Below are positions 40,601 through 53,200 of a stretch of 64,000 nt of DNA, in pieces. The notes under the pieces are model-generated. The model saw only the letters and a list, made by a program, of their open reading frames with translations. It searched no databases and was not told the origin of the DNA. How positions within the stretch are numbered: position 1 is the first letter of the stretch; each line of letters opens with the position of its first letter. Source of the stretch: Vanessa cardui (Eukaryota; Arthropoda; Insecta; Lepidoptera; Nymphalidae); the NCBI RefSeq assembly GCF_905220365.1, contig NC_061143.1, positions 1,860,001-1,924,000 on the forward strand. The letters run 5' to 3'. Both the position numbers and the translations under genes were made by a program.

Positions 40601-41183
40601 GAGATCAATATTATGTTCCTTGTCATGAGTTATGTGAAATAGTACTCTATGTCAAGTCCTTGGAGTTCAAGTTTGCTTCACAACAAATTTGATCAAATTC
40701 GGTTCATTTGTTTGGTCGTGAAAGAGAGACAGACAAACAGAGTTACTTTCACGGTTATAATATTACTATAGACACACACACTTAAGAAAGAGTACCACAC
40801 GTTATATTACAGTGTGCATTTTGATTACGCTTGTGTTAACAATGTATGTTAGTGTGCGTAAGATGACTAATGTAAGAATAAACACTGCAAATGATATACA
40901 AATAGTTAATACGCCTATAGTGATTTGGAGGGGATTGCCTTCGTGAATGAACAAATATATTGAAGCTCTATCAGTATCGAACAATGTTTTGTTAGCGACT
41001 GTCTATGACAGATCTTCTTATAAGAGTTTTGTTATCGGTTGTACAAAGCTCTAATATAATAACAATGGTCAGTAGATTCTCAGACTATACATGTTGATTA
41101 GCACATATATATCTATACGAAAAATATATTATAGACTGAGAGCCAGTGATCGGCAGTTACATTATCACCTCACTCATACGCAA

Positions 41184-41261
<78 letters not shown>

Positions 41262-44200
41262 GCAAACACAAACACACACTTGCCTCACAAGAAACACTTG
41301 CACTTTGCAATAATTATTAAGTGGGTGGTGAGTGGGTTCCTCTGACACGAGTATGAATCATGCTCACTAGAGAGACCCAACCTTAAATATGCTATGTAAA
41401 CTGTGGTAACGAATAAATAAATAAATTAAAAAAAAGTTATAGTAGCAATCTCGATATTACTGTCAGATATACTGCTTCATCTGGCGTTGGTGAAATGGAG
41501 GTTCACTATTCCCAACGAGGGTTCCTTCGAGCGAGCCGAGCCGAAAACCAACAAAAGGTTTCAAAAAGTGATTGCAGCAAGTTTGCCCTTTTTACAATAT
41601 ATACAAAACTTCAATGGCAGACACTTACCACTTCCTTCTATATCTTCTTATATATGAGCTTGCTATTATGACTTAAGTCTGCAGATCACTGGCTCTTGGA
41701 CTATTACCTGAGTAAACGCCAGACGTCATCTATCAAGCGTTGATATATGCCATTTTTCTTGAAAACTTTAATGCCTCATTGAACCCTCGAGACGGTCAAT
41801 TTGGAATTCTTATAAGGAATATTTATATCGGGGTTCGAGTTAGTCCGTAAATGGAATACGTATTTCCACAAACAAACTTTACAACCTTACTATACTGAGA
41901 GGGTAATATTATAAAGTTATATATTTTATATTACATTAGGACCTTCAAGAAGTTTGTGTGATATTTAAATTGTAAGGGTTATAGTATGTTCATGGAATGA
42001 CTAAATACTTTACTTATTTAGAAACTAGCAGTGCACGCGACCTTATACGCTTTTGAATTAAAAAAAAAATTATAGCCTAAGTTACTCTTTGTTATATCAG
42101 TTATCTGCCAGTGAAAGTCCCGTCAAAATCGGTCCAGCCGTTCTAGAGATTAGCCGGAACAAACAGACAGACAGATAGACACACAAAAATTGTAAAAAAA
42201 TGTTATTTTGGTATAATTATGTACCGTGTATACAATTATATATACATATCAATAATGTTTTAGTAAACAGATATGTTATTAACGCGCAAAAGTGAAGACT
42301 AGAAAACCTACGTAAACGTTTGCCTTTAGTCGTTTTACGTAGTAATACGTTTTGCCTAATTAAAATCTAGTTATCCCTTTTACTTATTGTTTTTATCAAG
42401 CTATCCTTTTTACTTTTAACGAAATGTAAAAATAAACTAAAATAAACGGTCCCCGGCGCGGCACACTTTTTTCTGTTGTTTAGTATGGATATAACATATC
42501 TGTTTATTAGAATATCATTGCATACATATGCATTGAGTAAAAAGCGCTATTTTAATATTACAAACAGACACTCCAATTTTATTATATGCATAGATCATCA
42601 GTCAGGGGTGCTGGTGGTAGGGATCTCATGAACTTTACTGCACCTTAGCACTTATGTAAAATATTAAGGCCGGTTGAGAAGTTTAAACGTGACAAATCAA
42701 CACACGCTCACTTTCGAATTTATTATTAGTACAGACATAATATTTCACAAGTAAAGATCCATTGATCTCCAATTAACAGTGTAAGGATTTTTGTATCAAT
42801 TTTTCCATTGAAAATAAGTATTTCATTCAGAAAAAATACTTACTATTACTATAGCTAGCACGGCGCCTGTTTTAATTTATTATTAATGGGTGGGTAATTT
42901 TTAATTGAAATTCTAATACCTAATAACTATATTTATTACAAAGTTTTTTTTAATAATAAATTATAATAAAAAAGAGTTTTTATATATTCCAACTTCATGG
43001 CATGTCATATCGGATTTCTATAAACGCGACTCTTAAAAGTTTTCCCGCTCCTAACTGAAACGTCTCCCGCATTTTACGCCGCCATCTTAGCATCCGCCAT
43101 ATTGGATTTTACGAAAGCGGCTGGCAGTGCTGAGAGATTTTCTTTTTACCTTTTGTAGTTTTATCGTTTGGATTTTATACTTTGAAAACTTTGACAAATT
43201 AAAAATAATATATATATATATATATATATTTGTTCGTTTTTAGTATTTTAGAGAACATTTTTCACATAATATTTTCTTGTAGGAATTTTTATTTAAACAA
43301 ATTCGCGTAATCATTTTTCCATTCAAGGATTTCTTAGAATTATATCGAAATATTTTATTTCGTTTAAATACTAAAAAGTTACAAATTTATCATTACTTCT
43401 TAAACATCTTATAAAACAAAGTCCCCTGGCCGCGTCTGTCTGACTGTATGTTCGCGAAAAACTCCAAATCTGCAAAATCAAAATTTCATGTGGTTTTCGT
43501 TGATAGAGGTATTCATGTGAAAGGTTTAGGTATATAACTTGTAATGTGTGTCTGTATAAATACACTACAAACGACAGATATTAAACATGTTGGAAAAGAG
43601 CAACAAAAAAATATAAATAAAAGGTAAAACTATAAAAAAAATTGATGTAACTAATTGATCACTCAAATAAAACTAGTTTTAACGGATTTGAATCGCGTAT
43701 ATTAATAGACTCAGGTTACCCGTGACAGGATGTTAAAAATATTATATTTAAAAAATATTATAATTCAAATCCGTTAAAACCAGTTTTATTTCAATGTGTA
43801 ATAATCGCGAAAATTTAAGACAAATTGAATACTGTTTTTCTATTAAACTTTATACATTATATATATATAAATTATATTGTATTAATATATTTATTGAGTC
43901 TGTAAAACTTTTCGCCAGTGCACTAAAGCCAATTAAGGAAACAGTAAATTATTTTACGACCAAGGTCATCTTAATCTACTAATTATATTTTAGGTCGTCC
44001 CCAACCGACTCTCTCGTGGCTGATCGACAACAAACCCTTGGAAGACCACATCATCCTAAAGAACGATGGCAAGATAATCATCAGCAAGATCAGCGTCAGT
44101 GGTGCTGAAAGGAGCTGGCTCAACACCAGCGTCAAATGTCAAGCAACAAATACTGCTCTTCTAAGTCCTCATGAAAGAACTGCAAGGGTTGAAATGAACT

Positions 44201-47200
44201 GTAAGTTGATTCAAGTTTTTTTGTCGTACGACTAATAAAGCAAATAAAATTTTAAAACCATTAAAACTTTACTTGGGGCTTTGTGCTAGCCCGTCTGGGT
44301 ATGTACCACTCACTCATCAGTTATTCTTCCGCCGAATAACAGGAACAACAACAACAACACAGTACTCAGTATTGTAGTGTTCCGTTTTGAAGGGTGAGTG
44401 AGCCAGTGTAACTACAGGCACAAAGAACATAACATCTTAGTTCTCAAGGTTGGTGGCACATTGACGATGTAAGGAATAGTTAATATTTCTTACAGCGTCA
44501 TTGTCTATGGGTGGTGGTGACCACTCATCATCAGGTGGCCCATATGATTGTCCGGCAACCTATATTATAATAAAAATAAAATAAAATTGGGTTTTGTTTT
44601 TTCTATAAAAATATAACCCAATTTTTTTTTATCTATAACTTTTTTTTATTTTATCTTTAAATGGGCATGGGATTAAAACAAGAAAAATACTTTTCCCAAA
44701 CAAAAAAATTTTTTCCAAATCGGTTTATAAATGGCAGCGCTCTGAAATAACGAACATAAAAAAGAAACGAAACCATCCTCTTATTAATATCGATTTAAAA
44801 AAAAAAAAGATTCAATAACTATTTGAAACCAAAAAACCAACATAAAAAATAATTGATCCATAAACACGAACAATCATTATCACTATCATTTAAATGCATA
44901 GTATATAACAAAAATGCGGTTTTTTTATAGATAAAGTAATACGAGAGGAAGGTTTTTGTATATAATACACGGAGTATAGTAAAGAAGCGCTGACAATTTT
45001 AAAAGTTTCTAATGTGATGTCGTAAATAAAAAAAAATCTTTAGTATATTTAGTATCAGATTTGCACCCGTGCGAAGTGGGGATGGGTCGTTAGTTTTAAA
45101 AAAAAATTGTAAAAATCACTTTCTCAACTTTTTACAATATTTCCTGATAGTTTTTCTTTAGTTTGAAATATTTTCCTTGTGACAAATTTTTCTAAGTCAT
45201 GTTCACTAAATTTTGCAAGACAAGGAAATATAACGTGAAATAAATGTTGTGTTATAGTTTAAATTGTCAAGCTGAACCTAAATGGTCACGTCTGGACATT
45301 CACAACGCTGGGAGTATTTCACACAACACTGTTGTAACGAAATAATAAAATAAGTCAGAAAGATACACAAGCTTTAGCATATCAAGTGTAGTCTTAGTAA
45401 AACCTTTGTCAGTTATCAAATTCATTCTTGTATCAAGTCTTAAGCGCTTAGTACCTTTTGAATCTAAACATCATATCATTGCGACGCAATATGTCATTCT
45501 CGATCAGTTAAGTAGATTATCGCTCATACTGAGCACACGAAAATAGATCTTAAGGTGATGAACCTTTTCTTACCCTTACATATTACTGGTGCACTTATTA
45601 TTGCTGAAATATTTTTCTTCTATAATAATATTTTATATAAAACAGTGCGCCCGACTTCGGTGTCAATAATTGAAAAACCTGGTGAGCTGTCAGCTGATAC
45701 GGAGTTCACGTTGGTCTGTGTAACGCACGGCAGCCGACCTTCGGCGCAGGTCACGTGGTATAGAGAAAACCGAAGATATACGAGGGGAAAGGTTAGTAAT
45801 CACTAATAGTTTCCAGGTGTTGGAGATGGATCTTAAGACCTTTTATCTTAATTTATCTTAAGGTATCCAGTTCTATACTAAAATTCCACAGACATTTTTA
45901 ACTTTGCCGTTTCGTAAATTCAAATAATTCGTAATAAATACTAATATTAGTAAAGAAGGCATATTTCCAATACAAGATTTGTACAGAGAATAAAAAAGCG
46001 TGGAATTAATACCTGTTGACTTCCAGGCAGGATACATTACATATAAATAATTGTATTTAACTGACATGATTAATCGTTGAAAAAGAGTGACTACCGACTT
46101 TCTTGCCAATTCTTCTCGGTAGAATTTACTTTCTGAGCCAGTGCGGTATTAGCTTCACAATAGCAAGTGTTAGCTCCATGTGTTTTTAGAATCTACGTAT
46201 TTGATTTGTTCAATAATATGCCTTATTTTTTTTTAACAAATTGTTTGAAAGTGTATTGATAAATAAATGCAGTAGTTTTTATTTTATAGCACTTAGATTG
46301 TATAGTTCTTATGCTAATTATAAAGATCGGATCTTTTAGTTTCGTTATTTATATGAGTATTTCTCGAGCATAAAATATTTTGTTCGGGTTATTATTCTTA
46401 GAAGTTTTCTCTGAATGAGTTCAAATGCCTTTGTTTGCTCAAATCTTTATAATACTCGTTCTTAATTAGTCATAATTCAGTCACCAGGCTTAGTGTTTAC
46501 TTTATTGCGTCAGGATTTATTCACGGCCATTTTAATTTTTTTTATATGTTAACATTAGGTACAAATAAATAGATAGTATTAAAAGTAATTATGGTAGCCA
46601 TGATTTTACGTGTAAGTTGTTCGATTGTTTTAAAAAAAATCAAATAATATTATAAGTAATTACCCTCGATCAAAAAAATGCAAATGTATTTATCTATAAT
46701 AACTTTACTCAACTGTGTTCTGTGGGTTTCGGAAAACAAATCGTAATGTGTTATTCTATTGATATTAAGTTTCAATACATCTAAATAAAAAATAAAAAAA
46801 ACACTTTTTATTTTTCACAAGGTAAATTTGGCGTAGGCATATTTAGTTTGAATCACTTAAATAAGCATGCTACAAGCATTGCATACAAAAATCAATGAAT
46901 CTTAATTCCATTTCAATTCTCCAGCATAGCGAGACCACGAATGACACGTCGACAGTGAGCCGCTTGACCATGTCTCCTCAGCCAGAAGATGACGGCGTGA
47001 TGATCAGATGTCGAGCTGATAATCCTGTGTTAAGAGTGGCTTTGGAAGACTCTTTTAGGATGAGCGTTGTTTGTAAGCTATTACATGTCTTTTTATGAAC
47101 GAAGGCGCGCCCCTCCACCTTAAAATCACTTTCTCTTTTAAGAAATATAATCTTATTTTTATTCTTTTTATGTGTTTACTTTTTTGATAGTCATCGCACA

Positions 47201-50200
47201 CTTGGGCACAAACACACAAACAGAACAAACGTCACTAATATTAAGGCATGGTGATATAATTTAACGTGGAGGGGCGTGCCTTCCTGAGTCAATGCAGTAC
47301 TTAATTTCATCTTAAAATAATCATTAGAAAAAATAATCATAATCATAAGTCAAAATTCGAACGTATTCTAAATTCCAATTTTAAATTAGAAACTTGCAAT
47401 TCCTATTATAATAGTTTTAAAACAAATATTACATCAACAATTTTTTTTGGTGTACCTATAATAGAATTGCTAAAATTCGTATATACCGTTCGAACATTCA
47501 GTACCGATAGATGGCGCTGTCTCATTATTTCGAGAATCTGAATCGCGCTGTCAATATCTTCGAAATCGGGTGTATAGTTCACCGAGAAATAAACTTAAGT
47601 AATATTCGATATCCTAAGCAATTTATTCCTTTATCTATTTATATGTTTCCACACTTTTTCCGAATTCGAAATATAAACTTAAGAAATGGATTCGAAATTA
47701 TCATTGTTACCTTGTAATTTTATTTTTGTTTCATGTAAAATAACACGGTTGGCATACATTTTGTAAAAATAATATTTTCATAATTTTCTATGATAAGGTA
47801 AGGGTTCGAGAAAATTATAGAAAATATTCACAATTTGTATCAAATTGAAGTACGTGAGATCGAAAAGATAGGAACTATCCAACCTTTTACTTATCAACCT
47901 AATAATAATTACAACCCTCGTCACAAAAATTACATTACGAAAAAAAAAGTGTTTAAACAAAAGTTACCTTAAGACCCTTAAATAAAGTATAGTTTTAATA
48001 AAAACAATTCAAAATGAAAACCACCGCAAGAACTCGCTTCTTTTCAGTATTTACCAAACAAACATTTTTGCCATTCCATATTCATATTCATGTCTCGTTT
48101 AATTGGACGTGCTCGAAATTCAACCATATTATTTCGTAATAGGAACTAAATTCAAAAATCAGCTTTGTCAAATTTAAAGAAGTTTTAAATTGGCTGCAAG
48201 AGGGATCAATTTGCAAACTACTCACTTTTTCCAAAGGTCTTAAGTCGTGAGACGTTGCTTCGCGAAAACAAACCTAGAGTTTTTAAAATAGAGTTTATTT
48301 TCATCAGATAAGCCGGTTCTAACGATGTCCCTGGGCAGTACACTAAATCCTAACGACATCAAGGAAGGCGACGACGTTTACTTCGAGTGCAACATCAGAG
48401 CAAATCCTAAGGAACATCGCACCTCATGGTACCATAACGTGAGTGAGTTAATTTGGTAACATATTATGTATAAAACAGTAAAATTAACAAAATGTAAATG
48501 ACTTACTACCAAGATTGGACTTCCTACTACTTCTATTTTCAGACGAAGGTTTGCTATATTCCATTGCGGGATTGTTTGGTTAGCTCTTGTCATGATTTAT
48601 TTATAATATTGACACCTAATTATAATCCACGTCTTTGACATGCTAATTCGGTTCATAATAAGTCTATTCAGTAAAGTAGTAATGTATTGAAATAACATCC
48701 TAGACAAGATGCTATTACTAATATATTTCTATATTTTTAAGTGTTCACTTATTATTATGATACATACAGCCTATGGGCTGTATGAAGAAAATATCTTGCT
48801 TATTTGATATTACCAAAAAATATATTTGCATGGATAATATAGTGAAACCATAATAAAAAAGTTTTAATTAACTTCCAGATATATTTTATTAAATTCGCTT
48901 CAACAAGGATACTTGTATTCCAAATTCAAGCGTCAATGAACCAAATTAACCGACGCACAGTATCTTAGATATTACAGTCGACAGCAACTTGGCAAAGTCA
49001 AGTCACTAATAACCCTAACTTAGTACACAAGTGTACCAATAAAAATAAATTATGGTTAAAAGAGTAACCTCACTTATTAAATTGAAACCTTATGCAAAAC
49101 ATGAATAATTACGACCTTATAGCAATAATATATTTTTAGATGATGTAAAATATTGAAGCACGTATTGATCCTATTTTCATATGACATTGTATTTAAATGA
49201 CAATGCTAGATTCTGAATCGTCTTTTGTTAATTTTTATGAGATATGTTTGTTAATATATATCAAATTAACCAATGACCGATCGTTAGGAAATATGTTCTA
49301 TGATGCCTTAATATAAGTTAGGTTCAAATTATCTGATCTGTAAGATGGAGAATGATGTTATTATCGGTATCAATATCGATAATGTAACTATCTTCCCAAT
49401 TGCATACGATCTTAATTAAGGCATGCCTAATATCCTAGATACTGCTATACCATGCCATAATGGGAAGGTATTTAATAGATCGAATAGCACTGATTATTGA
49501 AGGAAATCTTTATCCATTTTTTTCGTCAGTTAGTTATTAATTAAAAGATATTTGTGCAGGATCAACAAGTGACCCAAAACATGTCGTCAGGAGTTTTCAT
49601 AAGCACTAAGTCACTGGTGCTTCAGAGGGTGACGAGGAGGGATGGAGGGTTGTACGCGTGTAAGGCGGCGAATCAGATGGGGGAGACGAGTAGCCAGGCT
49701 GTGTACCTTCGAGTTCAATGTAAGTGACAGAAAATATAAAGAAATACTAAGATAATGAGATTTTACAGTACCATCGAAGAGATTCAAGAGTCTGACATTT
49801 CTAATGATACTTATACCTTCTAGCTGAATATCAAATATTTTTAATTTATAAATTGTTAAATTGACGTTGTTACATTATTATGTTTATCTTAATAATATTA
49901 TAAGTGTAGATGAATGGATGTTTGTTACTTTTTACTTGGTAGCTTTTAGTAGTACTTGGTGCTAGGGCTTTGTGCAAGTCTGTCTGGGTAGGTACCACCC
50001 ACTCATCAGTTTGTACAGCCAAACAGCAGTAATCAGTATAGTTGTTTTGGCTTGAAGGTCGAGAGCCAGTGTAACAGTAGTCACAAGCGACATAGAATTT
50101 CGATTCCCAATGTTTGGCGCATTGATTATGTAAGGAATGAATAATATTTCTTACAGCGATATTGTTTATGACTAGTGGTGACCACTTACCAAATGATTGT

Positions 50201-53200
50201 CACTCCTCCCCTCATATTACATCCAATCCAAGCCTGTTTTATGCGTCTTTTTTTAAAAAGCCTCTTATTTGTGATTATATACATATTTCTTTTGTTTGAT
50301 ATCTTACAATTCCTTGTGTAAGAGAAAAATAAGCATTGTTAAAATGTTATCTAATATAATACCTTTATTTAAGTTCTTCCTGATATTTTTATCGTAACTC
50401 ATCATGATCATTCCTTCTACTACCAATTAACTCGGGGTCGGCGCAGTACATCCTCATTCTCCATTCATTCCGATCAGCCGTCTCACTCACACCCATTGTA
50501 TGCACCTTTCGCACAATTTACCCCAATTTTTCTTAATTTTCATTCAACAACATAATAAAACTCCTTTCATCGCATTCATCCATCATTATATAATATATTG
50601 ACAACCTCTGTGGTCGAGTATAGTACAACGATTTTCATGGGTACGCCATACGTTCCGGGTTCGATTCCCGGCATATTCGATGTAGAAAAAGTTCATAAGT
50701 TTCCTATGTTGTCTTGGATCTGGATATTTGTGATACCGTCGTTACTTCTGACTTTCCTTAACACAAGTGCTTTAGCTTATCCAATATTTATTATTTATTT
50801 ATCCATACTTTCATTTAGAAATTAAGTCTATTTGGACACGATAATATATAAGACACAGTGATATTACAAACATCGTTAGATAACAAACTATCTCGTCAGA
50901 TTGTAAACAGTCGAAATATTGCGAACCGTGAAATATGATTGCAATTTAACGAATTAGTAACAGCCTGTACATTTCCCACAGCTGAGATAAGGTCTCCTCT
51001 TCCATTAAGGAGAGGGTTTAGAATATATTACACCACGCTGTTCCAATGCGGGTTGGTGGAATGCACATGTGGCAGAATTTTAATGAAATTAGACACATGC
51101 AGGTTTCCTCACGATGTTTTCCTTCACCGCCGAGCACGAGATGAATTATAAACACAAATTAAGCACATATTACACACTGTGCCATCTCAGCTCATTATTT
51201 TTAGTCAATCAATTGATGATTAAAATTAATATTAATTTTATCAACAGATGCACCAGTTTGTGCGCAGCATACACCGCTTGTCATTGGTGCGCGACTTGAT
51301 GAGCCCCTTCGAGTCCGCTGCACAGTGAGCGCTGATCCCGCTGATGTCGCGTTTTACTGGCAGTTCAACAACAGTGGGGAGAGCTTTCAAGTGTCACCAG
51401 CTAGATACGGTAACTATAAAATAGAAAAAAATATTTACATAGTAGGACTTTGAGCACACTTACCTGATTTAATTTCGCCCACAACCACCAAGTATCCATT
51501 GGTCCTGAGCCTATTTATTTATTTATTTATTTCACACACAAGTTTATGTTTACATTATTAAATGCCAGCCCTGAATTCCAAACTAGCTTTCGCTGTGTTT
51601 TGGAAGTCAGTTCCTTCCCAGATTTTAGGTTACAAATTGTTTCTTATTATAAAAGTAAAAGTAAATGGAAAATATAAAAAAAAATAATAATAATAAAAAA
51701 TAATTATAAAAATATTGATTGGCTATTACTGGTTATTGACTTAATTTGAGGAATAAATAGAAATATTAGTAATTCTTTTAATTGAGGCGTTGCTACTATT
51801 TTATATTTGCCAAAAAAGTAACGTTTACATTTATTCGACTCAAAATCGTATATATGTAAAACAGCTTATACATATCTCACAACTGGATTCGTCTGCTTTA
51901 GGAAAAAATTTGCATCATTTTCCAATACGCTGCTCAATCCAGATCAATAGAGACACTCGGATTTTTATTCATCACCTGCAAAGGTGTCTCTAAATATTTT
52001 CCACCACCGCACAGATACAAGATGAATTGTAAAAACAAATTAAGTACATGAAAATTCAGTAGTGCTTGCTAAGTTCGTCTTCTAACCATTATTCTATCAC
52101 GGCGTATACAGAAAACTATATCCTATATTAAAATTATAGCAATTTCGATCATTTTCTCACCAACAACAAGTGATATAAATTATGATTCGTACCCAATTAC
52201 GCGTGATAATCGTTAACTGGCCATGACTCAGTTATGGGTGCATTTATCACGCACCATAATTGTGATTTGTGTAAAATTAAATGTGCGCGGACATGATGTA
52301 TATCAAGCATTGATTAGTGCGCTCGTACTTTAATGAAAATTAGTAGATTGATTAAAATAGATTATTTTATTAATTTATATGGAATCTTGCATGATACCAC
52401 TACACCAGCAGTAATAGTACGAGATTTCCCAGTCGTTAGAACGCGTGCATCTTAACCGATGACTGCGGATTCAAACCCAGGCAAGCGCCACTGAATTTTC
52501 ATGTGCTTAATTTGTGTTTATACTTTATCTCGAGCTCGGTGGTGAAGGAAAACATCGTGAGGAATTCTGCATGTATAATTCCATAGCATTCTGCCACTTG
52601 TTACCAAGCCGCATTGGAACAGCGTGGAGGAGGCCACAGCCCAGAAGTGGGAAATTTGCAGGCTCTTGTTTTTGTTGTTGATTTAATAGAATTACAGTAC
52701 TATTAAAAATGCTAAATGTTAATATTGACGTATAACCGTCCGTCTGTAAAAAAAAATATGTTAATTATACGTTTTTCTTTGGTTCATTCAATAATATAGA
52801 ATAAAAAATGAAATTGTTTTAAAACGCTGGTAATTCATTAAATAAACGAACCATCGCATAATATAAAAATAATCGTATTCTGATTTAATTGTTTGAAATT
52901 ATATGTAATCGAATAGTATGTTGTGATATGTTTGTAGGAATTGCTTAGTTTATGGCAACACTCATCAAAAATTAGAATCCTTTGTTGTAACTAAGGATGC
53001 TTCGAATAAATTGAACACTGTCGAAGTCAGGAAGGAGATAAAATATTATCTAAATTTACCTGTACGTTCCAGAAACGTAACGTCGTAAGCTCCATAAGTA
53101 CAGTGAAGGAACCGGCAAACCTAACACAATTCACATACGATAGAAAATCCATAATACGAGCGTTAATTATTGACAGTGACAACCGGTGGTACCATCAGTG

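Larger units (their letters stand above)
37694..43620. repeat. Tandem segmental duplication, copy B
   Basis: Second copy, directly abutting A. Private to B: a (TTTGAT)-tailed repeat (39351-39515), about 380 bp at 40419-40800 that A has lost, and an inverted-repeat element (42250-42520). Homology fades after about 43540 and is not detectable beyond about 43620, some 370 bp before the next exon. Confidence 0.85.

Noticed and set aside
41091..41348. Frames rich in His/Thr or Val/Cys on both strands
   Set aside because: Produced by the (CA)n tract.
47509..47519. Insulator (CTCF-like) site AGATGGCGCTG
   Set aside because: Single short motif match, expected by chance in a window this size; no supporting context.
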